Positions 1-7,078 of a stretch of 23,591 nucleotides of DNA are shown piece by piece. Origin of the DNA: Chryseosolibacter sp040902445 (GTDB lineage Bacteria > Bacteroidota > Bacteroidia > Cytophagales > Cyclobacteriaceae); the NCBI GenBank assembly GCA_040902445.1, contig JBBDXJ010000199.1:1-23591 (forward strand), in the 5' to 3' direction. Both the position numbers and the translations under genes were made by a program. Positions within the stretch are counted from its first letter, which is position 1; each line of letters opens with the position of its first letter. The notes beneath the pieces were generated by a model. It had not been told where the DNA came from, did not search any database, and worked only from the letters and a program-made list of their open reading frames with translations.

Positions 1-1042
1 ACCCGAGCACAAACTTCGGAAACCTGTCCCATAACAAACCTAAAGACGGCTTGCTTCCCTCGATGCCTTCCGGAGTTTTTTGCGTATACGTCCAGTAAAT
101 ACTGATAGCAAACGCTGCAAGACCAAGCAATACATTCTGGGAAAATTTTACGATCGTACTGATCTTTACCGCAGTGTCTCCCACGAGTGTTCCCGCGGCA
201 ACTACCGCGCCGGTGGTGTCGATCGTTCCGCCGATCCATGCGCCCGTTACTTCCTGCGACAGTCCCATGAATTTTGCGATATAAGGCATAAAGATCATCA
301 TCGGAATTGCCGTCACCAAAACGAGTGAGATCACATACGATAATTTTTTCGGATCACCTTTGATCGCCCCTGCAGTTGCAATGGCTGCAGAAACCCCGCA
401 AATAGATACCGCGCTCGAGATCATCATACGCAGGTCCTCATCCAATTTAAGTTTCTTGCAGATCCAGAAAGCAAAATACCACACCGTCAATACCACCACC
501 AGAGCTTGTACGAGGCCAAGCGATCCCGCTTCCAGGATATCGGAAAAGATGATCCTTGTTCCCAAAAGAACCAATCCTATCTTGACAAACATCTCTGCGT
601 TCAAAACCGAGCGGAACCAGGCAGGCAAGGTGAAGAAATTTCCGATCGCCAATCCAATAGACAGACTGAATATCACCGCCTCGAGATTTAATGACCTGAT
701 TGCCCCATTTCCTTCCAGCATCAGCGCCACCACAGTGATAATGTACAATACCGGAAACACTTTCAACGAAGCCCTTACGGGTTTGTTCGTGATAACCGAA
801 GCCAATACGGAAAAGACAAATACCAGAATAAACTGATAAAAAATTCTCAAAAGGTTCCCCGGCGCAAATACCGTTGCCGAAAGATCCTGCGCACTGCTCC
901 ATTTGTAAGACGGTGCAGGGATGATCAAACCGCCGATGAATAAAAAAATAATAATGAAACCGAGCACAACAACCGCCCAATCCTCGTCAATGGTTACTTT
1001 CTTTTTTTTCGAAGTGATAGTTTCATCAACCGTATCCGCCAT
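1..1042 (-). CDS. YeiH/UPF0324-family membrane protein (putative sulfate exporter), 3' end cut by window
   Basis: The frame starts at an ATG at 1042 and stays open to base 1, so about 347 residues are present and the C-terminus is missing. The N-terminus reads MADTVDETITSKKKK, followed by a hydrophobic helix (VVVLGFIIIFLFIGGLII) and many further membrane segments. Typical family stretches are visible: MFVKIGLVLLGTRIIFSDIL, then AVSICGVSAAIATAGAI, then GAWIGGTIDTTGAVVAAG. This matches the conserved inner-membrane family of E. coli YeiH (Cons_hypoth698), often annotated as putative sulfate exporters; the substrate is not established by the sequence. Members in Bacteroidota are somewhat over 400 residues, so roughly 60-80 residues lie outside the window. 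The gene is downstream of, and codirectional with, an FAD oxidoreductase but probably has its own promoter. The family call is secure and the function is not. Confidence 0.88.
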   Translation of the reverse strand, partial: MADTVDETITSKKKKVTIDEDWAVVVLGFIIIFLFIGGLIIPAPSYKWSSAQDLSATVFAPGNLLRIFYQFILVFVFSVLASVITNKPVRASLKVFPVLYIITVVALMLEGNGAIRSLNLEAVIFSLSIGLAIGNFFTLPAWFRSVLNAEMFVKIGLVLLGTRIIFSDILEAGSLGLVQALVVVLTVWYFAFWICKKLKLDEDLRMMISSAVSICGVSAAIATAGAIKGDPKKLSYVISLVLVTAIPMMIFMPYIAKFMGLSQEVTGAWIGGTIDTTGAVVAAGTLVGDTAVKISTIVKFSQNVLLGLAAFAISIYWTYTQKTPEGIEGSKPSLGLLWDRFPKFVLG

Positions 1043-1060
1043 GGCATCTGTTTGAACTGG

Positions 1061-1090
1061 CAAATTAACCCTACTTTGTTATGTTTCAAA
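1061..1090 (-). promoter_or_regulatory. Candidate Bacteroidota-type promoter for the YeiH-like gene
   Basis: Reading the minus strand, a TTTG (1087-1090) is followed after 18 bases by TTAATTTG (1061-1068). This is one mismatch from the Bacteroidota -7 consensus TAnnTTTG, with a -33-like TTTG at about the expected distance. The predicted start of transcription would leave a leader of about a dozen bases before the ATG at 1042. The match is by eye only. Confidence 0.3.
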
Positions 1091-1195
1091 TTCAAATTTC
1101 ATCGGAACCTTCTTCACGATCTGACCGGTCACATGCATCCACATATAGATAGGAAACCCCACTTTTTCTTCTAATCCATTAATCCCTTTAATCAA
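1079..1195 (-). CDS. Very short possible ORF or remnant upstream of the YeiH-like gene
   Basis: On the minus strand an open frame of about 38 codons, with a possible TTG start at 1195, ends in TAA at 1079. Its last part reads VGFPIYMWMHVTGQIVKKVP and then MKFEFET, which looks protein-like. Its first dozen codons are made of the TTAATCC-type repeat found here, and an in-frame TAG lies just upstream. It could be the surviving 3' end of an older gene whose 5' part was replaced by repeat DNA, or chance. It overlaps the candidate promoter of the next gene. I do not recognise it. Confidence 0.2.
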   Translation of the reverse strand: MIKGINGLEEKVGFPIYMWMHVTGQIVKKVPMKFEFET

Positions 1196-1225
1196 TCCAG
1201 GCTAATCCTTTTAATCCATGAATCC
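1171..1225. repeat. TTAATCC-type short tandem low-complexity repeat
   Basis: Units such as CTAATCC, TTAATCCC, CTAATCC and TTAATCC occur back to back, with small interruptions. The repeat runs into the 3' end of the oxidoreductase gene, so that protein's last codons and stop are made of repeat DNA. Loosely similar TTAATTC units lie at 3542-3599. Confidence 0.6.
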
Positions 1226-2656
1226 CGGTCCCAGGTCCCGTAAAACTCTGTCGGCGGCATGCACTCCGCACATGCCATGTACACCACCACCGGGAGGTGT
1301 CGCTGAAGAACAAATATAGATTCCTTTTGCAGAAGTCCTGTATGGAGAAAGTCGCAGCGCCGGCCTCGTAAAAATCTGTCCTATGTCACATACACCGCCA
1401 TTGATATCACCACCAACATAATTTGGATTGTATTTTTCGATCGAGGCAGTATTAAGAGTATGTCTCGCGAGGATGCGGTCGCGGAACCCGGGCGCAAACC
1501 GCTCCACCTGTTTCTCAATCCGTTCGGTCATGTCCACGGTTGAACCTTTAGGCACATGACAATATGCCCAGGCAGTATGTTTTCCCGACGGTGCGCGCGA
1601 TGAATCGAACAGACTTTGCTGTGCAAACAAAACAAAGGGCTTTTCAGCGTGCTTTCCCCTCCACGTCATCTGCTCGCCTTCAGCAATTTCTTCGTATGTA
1701 TTTCCCAGATGGATAGTACCTGCGTCTTTACAATCTTGCGCCACAAACGGAACCGGACCATCCAATGCCCAATCGATCTTAAACACTCCCATTCCATATC
1801 GGTACCGTTGCAACTGCCACCGGTATATCGATGAAAACCTGTGCCCTGCTATTTGTAATAATTGCCGGGGAGTTACATCAAACAATACGGCATGGGAAGC
1901 AGGGAGTTGATCCATCGACGTCACATAAAAATTCGTTTCGATCTTTCCTCCAAGTGAAATGAAGTAAGACGCCAGGGCGTTTGAGATCTGCTGAGATCCG
2001 CCCTTCGGAAGAGGCCATCCATTCACGTGTCCGGTAATCAACAGTACCAGGGCGATACCGGAAGTTGCCAGATTGGTCAGTGGCTGAATTGAGTGTGCCG
2101 CCATGCCTGCCCAAAGGCCTCTGGCTTCTTTGGTGCGAAATTTTTTTGACAGGTATCTTGCGGATGTCAGTGCCTTCAGGCCGAAGCTGGTAAACGCCAA
2201 CGGTTTTTTCGGGAAATGTAAAGGCGCCAGAACATCCCTGTCAATTTCCTCCCAGTTCTTAACCAAAGGTTTGAGCATTGCCAGGTATGCTTTTTCATCC
2301 TCCCCTAACGACCTGGCTGTATCTTCAATTGAATTGCGGAGGGTTGCCGCGCGCCCATCGTCAAATGGATGAGCTGCCGCCACAGGCGGATAAATAAATT
2401 CCACACCATGTTGCGCCAAAGGAAGAGTTTTAAAAAAAGGTGAACCCGCAGCCAGAGGATGAATGGCGGAACAGATATCGTGTGTAAATCCGGGCAGGGT
2501 TAATTGCGCTGAACGCGCGCCTCCGCCAATGGTATCATTACCCTCCAGCACCAGCACAGATAAACCCGCCTGTTGCAATCTGATGGCCGCAGCCAGTCCA
2601 TTCGGACCGGAGCCAACAACTACCGCATCAAAATCCCTTTTGCTTAACCCTGACAT
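1211..2656 (-). CDS. Phytoene-desaturase-like NAD(P)/FAD-dependent oxidoreductase (COG1233 / PYROXD2 type)
   Basis: The product is 481 residues from the ATG at 2656. A TTG 27 bases upstream is possible but gives a poor N-terminus, because the dinucleotide-binding fold begins right after MSGLSKRDFD. The N-terminal FAD motif is GSGPNG (residues 15-20), followed by an acidic end of the second strand (VLVLEG) and IGGGARS. The C-terminus has the FAD-contacting GGGVHGMCGVHAADRVL typical of CrtI-like amine-oxidase-fold flavoproteins. The family carries out desaturation or oxidation of lipid-like substrates; carotenoid desaturases and mammalian PYROXD2 are relatives. No other carotenoid gene is nearby, so a role in pigment synthesis is not supported. 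Length is normal for the COG1233 group. It sits downstream of a repeat hairpin that separates it from the DUF4097 genes. Confidence 0.85.
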   Translation of the reverse strand: MSGLSKRDFDAVVVGSGPNGLAAAIRLQQAGLSVLVLEGNDTIGGGARSAQLTLPGFTHDICSAIHPLAAGSPFFKTLPLAQHGVEFIYPPVAAAHPFDDGRAATLRNSIEDTARSLGEDEKAYLAMLKPLVKNWEEIDRDVLAPLHFPKKPLAFTSFGLKALTSARYLSKKFRTKEARGLWAGMAAHSIQPLTNLATSGIALVLLITGHVNGWPLPKGGSQQISNALASYFISLGGKIETNFYVTSMDQLPASHAVLFDVTPRQLLQIAGHRFSSIYRWQLQRYRYGMGVFKIDWALDGPVPFVAQDCKDAGTIHLGNTYEEIAEGEQMTWRGKHAEKPFVLFAQQSLFDSSRAPSGKHTAWAYCHVPKGSTVDMTERIEKQVERFAPGFRDRILARHTLNTASIEKYNPNYVGGDINGGVCDIGQIFTRPALRLSPYRTSAKGIYICSSATPPGGGVHGMCGVHAADRVLRDLGPGFMD

Positions 2657-2684
2657 AATTTCGGCCAGGTAAAGATAAGACAAA

Positions 2685-2742
2685 GTCCATAGTCAATGGT
2701 CAATGGTCAATGGTAAATACTTATGGACCATCGACTATTAAC
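2685..2742. repeat. Imperfect hairpin with a TCAATGG tandem repeat (GTCCATAGTC family)
   Basis: ATAGTCAATGGTC (2689-2701) is the reverse complement of GACCATCGACTAT (2726-2738) with one mismatch. The loop contains further copies of the 7-mer TCAATGG. It lies between the third DUF4097 gene and the oxidoreductase gene, both on the minus strand, so it could attenuate or terminate transcription. No T-tract follows. Related GACTATGGACC/GTCGACC elements occur at 7079-7172, so it more likely belongs to a dispersed repeat family. Confidence 0.55.
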
Positions 2743-2747
2743 TGCTC

Positions 2748-3491
2748 TCAATTCGCCGCCTTCCTTAAATACACATTTCCGTACTTCGACTCAAAATTAT
2801 ATTTCGGTCCACTGCCGGGTTTAGCAGTGACAAACATGTAAAAGTCTTTGCCTTTAACCTGGTCTCCGCCAAACTTAATATCAAGGTTTGAATAGATCTG
2901 CCCGTAATTCGTTTCAGCTGTTAGTTCGCCGACCGCTCGTTCAACGAGCGCAGCGTCGACGCCTCCATATGTGGATTCAACAGTTAAAGGACCAGCAAAA
3001 TTTTTGATCTCAACCATGCCGTAAACTGATTGGATAATCGTTTCAGTATTGCGCGGCACTTTTATCTCGAGTTGAATATCGATGTCCGGACCCCAGGACA
3101 TGTTGTTGTAACCCCTGCCATGTTGTGACTGGTATTTATTTAATTCCGCTTTGTCCCTGAACATGATCTTTTGTCCGTCCCGCATGATCGTAATTCGCTC
3201 CGGCAACTTCTTCAGGTCTTTAATCAGCGAATTGATCTTGATCACATTTCCAGTGGTGGTGTTCTCAAGAATAAAAGCATCATCATTTTCACCACCATTG
3301 ATACTGACCTCGCCCTGTATCGAGATCTCATTCCGTTCCCAGGTAGTAATCTGGATCAATTCCGGATAATCAAAATGCATCACAATTGTCTGCCCTGCCT
3401 GAACAGGCAGCGTTTTGTTTATCTCCGTCTGCGCATACTCCTTCGTTGGCGTTACCAACGCTAGTATCAGCAGCATGATTTTTACTTTCAT
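2748..3491 (-). CDS. Secreted DUF4097-like (putative adhesin fold) protein, third and most divergent copy
   Basis: From the ATG at 3491 the product is 247 residues. This start is preferred to one 30 bases upstream because it puts a signal peptide first (MKVKIMLLILALVTPTKEYA, then Q). The mature part is beta-rich, with short repeated units in which Y-G recurs (VYGMVEI, TYGGVDA, NYGQIYS, KYGNVYL). This is the pattern of the right-handed beta-helix-like DUF4097/DUF4098 'putative adhesin' family. It is the last gene of a run of three such genes downstream of an ECF sigma factor and an anti-sigma-like protein, and shares the terminal Y-G-N-V-Y-L-R-K ending with them. It has an insert around EKIMFRDKAELNKYQ-like residues absent from the others. 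Location is probably periplasm or outer surface. Function is unknown. Confidence 0.8.
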   Translation of the reverse strand: MKVKIMLLILALVTPTKEYAQTEINKTLPVQAGQTIVMHFDYPELIQITTWERNEISIQGEVSINGGENDDAFILENTTTGNVIKINSLIKDLKKLPERITIMRDGQKIMFRDKAELNKYQSQHGRGYNNMSWGPDIDIQLEIKVPRNTETIIQSVYGMVEIKNFAGPLTVESTYGGVDAALVERAVGELTAETNYGQIYSNLDIKFGGDQVKGKDFYMFVTAKPGSGPKYNFESKYGNVYLRKAAN

Positions 3492-3541
3492 AATTTTTTC
3501 AATTTTTAAATAACATTCCACACGTTAGCCCGGCTTCCATT

Positions 3542-3599
3542 CTGATTAATTCTTTAATTCTGTCAATTCCTTAATTCTATAAATTCTGATCAATCCTGA
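3542..3599. repeat. TTAATTC/AATTCTGAT low-complexity repeat
   Basis: Between two DUF4097 genes the plus strand has repeated AATTC units (ATTAATTC, TTTAATTC, TCAATTCC, TTAATTC, AAATTC, then GATCAATCCTGATCA). It abuts the stop codon of the upstream gene at 3600. It resembles the TTAATCC repeat at 1171-1225 in composition and in lying right against a gene 3' end. Confidence 0.5.
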
Positions 3600-4364
3600 T
3601 CACTTTTTGCGCAGATATACATTATCGTGGTGGGAACTCAATGTAATTTCAGTTCCGCCTCCATTTAATTTGCCTCTTACCTTATCACTGTAATTCACGA
3701 GGTTGCCGCTTCGATCAAGTTCAATCTTGAAATCGGGATCCACCAGCATCTCGCCGCGGTCAGTACTCAGCGTGAGATTTCCTTTCGTTGTCAGCGGCAA
3801 CGCCAGGTCGACGTGTCCATGGACGGATTCAAGAGTTACCTCTCCCTTCAAAGCGGTGGCAAGGGAAGCATCAATATCTCCGTGCACTGTCTTCACCTTT
3901 GTCGGCCCGGACGTGTTGGTCAATTCCACGCCATTATGAACCGTAGAGATCTGAATCTCACCTTCAAAATTTTTGATCTCAATCTCATCACCATAAGGGG
4001 AAGAATGGGTATAAGAAACCAACACTCCTTTCGGAACCTTAATTTTAATGTCGGGCCCATCTGTTTTCTTGAGCTGCTGCACTTCAACAACATCCCCTTT
4101 GTCAAGAACCGATAGTCCCAACCCGGAATTGTCCTCCAATCCAAGGCTGCTTAAAACCCGCAAGCCTTTGGCACGTTCATCGTCGTCGCGACCATTGTCA
4201 GTGGAAGTAAAAACGATCTCATTGCCATTGTAACCATCAATGGAAACGTTATTTACTTCCCTGATCTCCAAACGACCTGTACTTTTAGAAACTTTGAATT
4301 CCTGGGCAATCAGGGATCCCGTTAACAGAAGTCCAACCGCCAGGATGATAATTATCTTTTTCAT
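3600..4364 (-). CDS. Secreted DUF4097-family protein, second copy
   Basis: The product is 254 residues from an ATG at 4364, with a signal peptide MKKIIIILAVGLLLTGSLIA cleaved before QEF. The rest is beta-strand-rich with repeated short units (STVHNGVEL, TVHGDIDA, SVHGHVDL, SSHHDNVYLRKK). It is clearly a paralogue of the protein at 4414-5175: both share KSTGRLE/KNTGRLE, an acidic R-A-x-G-L-R block, SLGL-D-N-GLG, VVEV-QLKKT, a VPKGV segment, and a C-terminal N-G-G-G ending in Y-L-R-K-K. A notable difference is that the Y-G of the other copies is mostly H-G here. The gap to the upstream gene is 49 bases, so cotranscription from the sigma-factor promoter is likely. The role is unknown; such genes are commonly found beside ECF sigma/anti-sigma pairs in Bacteroidota. 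Confidence 0.85.
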   Translation of the reverse strand: MKKIIIILAVGLLLTGSLIAQEFKVSKSTGRLEIREVNNVSIDGYNGNEIVFTSTDNGRDDDERAKGLRVLSSLGLEDNSGLGLSVLDKGDVVEVQQLKKTDGPDIKIKVPKGVLVSYTHSSPYGDEIEIKNFEGEIQISTVHNGVELTNTSGPTKVKTVHGDIDASLATALKGEVTLESVHGHVDLALPLTTKGNLTLSTDRGEMLVDPDFKIELDRSGNLVNYSDKVRGKLNGGGTEITLSSHHDNVYLRKK

Positions 4365-4413
4365 TATTTATTTCTTTAAATTGTAATTGAAAATATTTTT
4401 ACTGCTTCATAAA

Positions 4414-5175
4414 CTATTTTTTCCTCAGATAGATCTTTCCATAATTACAGTTCAGATCCATATTGATGCCGCCACCATTAATAGTCCCACTGATCTTATC
4501 ACTGTAGACCCTCATTCCTTCTTTTGATGCCATCTGTATATCAAATTCAGGGGCGACAAAAATATCTCCATAAGACGTGCTGAGTTTCAGGTTGGCCTTT
4601 GTGGCCTGGGGAATGGTTACATCGATGAACCCATAAATTGAAACGATAGAAACAGGGTCCTTAATATTTGAATTAAAATTAGCGACCACATGACCGTAGG
4701 TAGTTTCAATCGTCAGCGGACCGGTAACATTTTCCAGTTCTACACTGTTATAGAGGGCGGAAACTTCGATCTCATTCGTCAGATTCCGGAACCGGGCCTC
4801 CCGTCCATACTGCGACTCGTGTTTAAAAGAAACGATCACACCTTTTGGAACGAGCACTTTTATATCCGGCGAATGTGTTTTCTTTAACTGAAATACCTCA
4901 ACAACGTTTCCTTTGTCGGTCACATTAATGCCCAACCCGGTATTGTCGTCAAGGCCGAGGCTGTTGACTATCCGAAGCCCTTCGGCTCTTCCATCCTTCT
5001 CAGATTTTCCGTTTTTAGAAGAAAAAATGATATCATTCCCTTCGTGACCTTCAACGGTAACCCTGCCGACGTTCAATTCCAGGCGGCCAGTGTTTTTAGC
5101 AATTTTATATTCCTGGGCCTGAACAAAACCCGTAAGCATAACCGCCACCACCAGGATTAAATTTGTTTTTTTCAT
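4414..5175 (-). CDS. Secreted DUF4097-family protein, first copy
   Basis: The product is 253 residues from an ATG at 5175, with signal peptide MKKTNLILVVAVMLTGFVQA cleaved before QEY. The body shows the repeated strand-turn pattern with Y-G (QYGREAR, TYGHVVA, IYGFIDV, SYGDIFV, NYGKIYL) of the DUF4097 'putative adhesin' family. It is a tandem paralogue of the gene at 3600-4364; the two align over their whole length with almost no gaps. Only 31 bases separate it from the HEAT-repeat anti-sigma-like gene, which supports one operon. It is predicted to be exported to the periplasm or cell surface without a lipobox. Molecular function is not known. Confidence 0.85.
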   Translation of the reverse strand: MKKTNLILVVAVMLTGFVQAQEYKIAKNTGRLELNVGRVTVEGHEGNDIIFSSKNGKSEKDGRAEGLRIVNSLGLDDNTGLGINVTDKGNVVEVFQLKKTHSPDIKVLVPKGVIVSFKHESQYGREARFRNLTNEIEVSALYNSVELENVTGPLTIETTYGHVVANFNSNIKDPVSIVSIYGFIDVTIPQATKANLKLSTSYGDIFVAPEFDIQMASKEGMRVYSDKISGTINGGGINMDLNCNYGKIYLRKK

Positions 5176-5206
5176 TTTCTATTAATTTTTTTTTATAAAT
5201 ATTTTT

Positions 5207-6001
5207 TTAGGAAAGTTTTAATATTCCGGAGTATGCTTCGTCTTTTACAGCCTGAATGGTACTGACATCATCCACGATCTGTTGCAGGTTTTTCACCACA
5301 CCTTTTTCCTTCATTTCGACCATCAACTGGATCAGTGTGATCTGAACCATTGGATCGCGTTGTTTTGAAAGTGCGTCAATCAACCCTTTTCTTACTACAG
5401 GATCCTGTTTAAATTTTGCCAGGGCGTCGAGGGCCGCAAGTCGCACATTGGTGTTCGGATCGGACTGCAGGGTTTCTAACAGCACTTTAACAATCTCGTC
5501 ATCTGCATTGGAAAATTCCATTGCTACATTCACACCCTTTATCCGCTGACTCGCAGATTGATCATTGTCCAGCAACCCCAACATCATCTGCTTGGTGTCG
5601 GCCAGTTGCTTACGGGTGGCCTCCATTTCTTTTTCAATCGCTGCTAGCCTGTTTTGCTGCTCATTATTTTTGTTGATCCAGAAGCCAATAGCACCGCTAA
5701 GGATCATAAGCGCCACGGCGGCGGCCACGCGATAAAAAGCAGGCTGGAAAAATATTGTTCGACGTCTGCTAGAGGCGGTTATCTCCTCATTTAGAACTTT
5801 GTCAAAGTTTTTCCTGAGCATTGATGAAGGCAGGAGCGGAGCGGATTGTTCCATAGCCTGAATAACCTCTTTCAGCTCTTCATACAGTCTACGGGCATCG
5901 GCATTCTGCAGTAATTCCTGCTCGATCATATGCCTGTCAACTGCATTGAGATTGTTATCAATGTAATCAATGAGCAAACCTTCCAATTTTTCCTTTTCCA
6001 T
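5207..6001 (-). CDS. Membrane anti-sigma-like protein with C-terminal HEAT repeats
   Basis: The product is 264 residues from an ATG at 6001, with a purine-rich AGGAAGAG just before the start. Residues 1-70 form a helical cytosolic part resembling the anti-sigma zinc-finger (zf-HC2) N-terminus (LLIDYIDNNLNAVDRHMIEQEL), but there is no cysteine, so a zinc site is absent. One membrane helix spans about 92-109 (VAAAVALMILSGAIGFWI). A short coiled coil (112-143) and HEAT-like helical repeats (about 165-263) follow on the outer side. The arrangement suggests a membrane regulator that holds the ECF sigma factor encoded upstream and senses an envelope signal through the HEAT domain; this is inference. 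It lies between the sigma gene and three exported DUF4097 genes, all codirectional. Confidence 0.82.
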   Translation of the reverse strand: MEKEKLEGLLIDYIDNNLNAVDRHMIEQELLQNADARRLYEELKEVIQAMEQSAPLLPSSMLRKNFDKVLNEEITASSRRRTIFFQPAFYRVAAAVALMILSGAIGFWINKNNEQQNRLAAIEKEMEATRKQLADTKQMMLGLLDNDQSASQRIKGVNVAMEFSNADDEIVKVLLETLQSDPNTNVRLAALDALAKFKQDPVVRKGLIDALSKQRDPMVQITLIQLMVEMKEKGVVKNLQQIVDDVSTIQAVKDEAYSGILKLS

Positions 6002-6067
6002 AAACTCTTCCTTTATACGCCTTATACCTTTACATCCTTTTCCGCCCTTACGTTAACGAGATCCTTT

Positions 6068-6100
6068 GGCCGCCGAAGCTTTAGCGAAGGAGGCCTTCGC
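6068..6100. repeat. Dispersed repeat with hairpin GCGAAGG-AGG-CCTTCGC
   Basis: GCGAAGG (6084-6090) and CCTTCGC (6094-6100) form a perfect 7-bp stem with a 3-base loop. It is preceded by GCCGCCGAAGCTTTA, in which CCGAAGC/GCTTTAGCG repeats the same word. Similar GCTTTAGCGAAGGAGGC words are common between genes in Bacteroidota (from general knowledge). The GCTTTAGCGA core also occurs at 14713-14722. Confidence 0.5.
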
Positions 6101-6185
6101 TTTTGCAATCGCCCAAGCTACCCGCGCTGCCAATGACAGATTTGTATTTCCGACATTGCCCAGACGCAAATCAGCTGTCTGCGTC

Positions 6186-6228
6186 TTCACCTCACCCTAA
6201 ATCCCTCTCCTGAAGGAGAGAGGGACTT
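6186..6228. repeat. Dispersed repeat, CACCTCACCCTAAATCCC type, with hairpin
   Basis: The repeat contains CTCTCC (6205-6210), loop TGAA, GGAGAG (6215-6220). An inverted copy of nearly the whole element lies at 14731-14770, and a broken copy at 14847-14910. In-window recurrence at intergenic sites shows a dispersed family. Confidence 0.75.
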
Positions 6229-6362
6229 TCTTCCATCTCTGAAGAGACGGTGGCTTCGAAGGTTCTTTATCGTAAATTGAAAGAGCAGGCAACTTGTCAT
6301 TTCCAAAAGGTATCGGCAAAAAACCTATCTTTCTCTTAGGATGACGGTTTCAAGAAGGAGGA

Positions 6363-6902
6363 TCAGATCTTTTCCAATTCAAAATAATGCTCCCTTAACT
6401 TGATCAAAGCGCGGTGTACCTTCACTTTAATGTTTGCAACGGTGGTATCCATCAGCGCCGCTACTTCTTCATATTTCATCTGTTGAAATCGCGTCAACAC
6501 CAGGATCTCGCGCTGGTCTTCGCTTAGCCTCGCCAGCGATCGCTGAAGGAGCTGTTCTTTTTCGTCCAGTATTTCGCTGTCGTCATTATCTGGCATATGG
6601 TCACTGATCTTTTCCACATCGACGAAATCCGAATACCTATTTTTAGCTGTCTGGTAATGATCCGAAAAAACATTTCTTGCTATCTGGTAGATCCAGGATT
6701 GGAACCGGGCCCCATCCCTGTAGCTGGTGCGGTACTTAATGATCCTGAGAAAGACGTTTTGGGTCAGATCCTCCGCAAGCTCCCGGTCCATCGTCATTCG
6801 CGCCAGGAAATTATAAATGCGCTGGTTATACCGTTCAAAAAGCAAGGTTGTCTGCTGAAGATTGCCGCTTTTGACGGCCTCCATAATCACTTCATCTGTC
6901 AT
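6363..6902 (-). CDS. RNA polymerase sigma factor, ECF (sigma-70) family
   Basis: The product is 179 residues from an ATG at 6902. Region 2 runs from about 18 to 85 (LFERYNQRIYNFLARM, ELAEDLTQNVFLRIIKY, FQSWIYQIARNVFSDHY). After an acidic linker (DNDDSEILDEKE), region 4 covers about 120-172, including LSEDQREILVLTRFQQMKYE and a helix-turn-helix with TTVANIKVKVHRALIKLR. Length and the lack of regions 1 and 3 are normal for ECF sigma factors. It heads a codirectional set with an anti-sigma-like HEAT protein and three DUF4097 proteins, probably its main targets. A GTAACC/GTAACTAAC promoter-like pair lies just upstream and may be its own target site. Confidence 0.93.
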   Translation of the reverse strand: MTDEVIMEAVKSGNLQQTTLLFERYNQRIYNFLARMTMDRELAEDLTQNVFLRIIKYRTSYRDGARFQSWIYQIARNVFSDHYQTAKNRYSDFVDVEKISDHMPDNDDSEILDEKEQLLQRSLARLSEDQREILVLTRFQQMKYEEVAALMDTTVANIKVKVHRALIKLREHYFELEKI

Positions 6903-6929
6903 CAGATCCCTGTTTTTGTCGATTTCCGT

Positions 6930-6961
6930 GTTAGTTACCGGGTGGTGTGCTAAAGGTTACA
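6930..6961 (-). promoter_or_regulatory. Candidate ECF-type (self-regulated) promoter of the sigma gene
   Basis: On the minus strand, TGTAACCTTT (6952-6961) carries the AAC core usual in ECF -35 elements. About 16 bases later comes GTAACTAAC (6930-6938) at a -10-like distance, leaving roughly 28 bases to the ATG at 6902. ECF factors commonly drive their own operon; that this pair is used here is inferred from position and spacing. Confidence 0.35.
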
Positions 6962-7078
6962 GGTATGAATATAAATACTATTTTGGCTGTTGGCGATTCA
7001 GCAGGCACCAGCAAAGCCGCTTGCCCATGAATAGCAGGAAGTGTATTGCAATTCATCATATAAAACACAAAAAAATCC

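Larger units (their letters stand above)
6002..6362. other. 361-bp intergenic gap filled with dispersed repeats
   Basis: The gap separates the sigma factor from its presumed anti-sigma partner and carries no convincing gene. It contains a GCCGAAGC/TTAGCGAAGG repeat with a hairpin, and a CCTCACCCTAAATCCC repeat with a hairpin (both listed separately). The stretch 6245-6360 has a few short open frames with no recognisable protein features. Confidence 0.6.

Noticed and set aside
360..836. A 158-codon plus-strand frame opposite the YeiH-like gene
   Set aside because: It is antisense to a well-supported membrane protein gene and shows no protein features.
447..980. A 177-codon minus-strand frame starting near the YeiH-like gene's N-terminal region
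   Set aside because: It overlaps the YeiH-like gene in a different frame of the same strand; the real frame gives clear membrane helices and family motifs, and this one does not.
2657..2683. TTG start 27 bases upstream for the FAD oxidoreductase
   Set aside because: It adds nine residues before the natural start of the dinucleotide-binding fold, and the ATG at 2656 is the better start codon.
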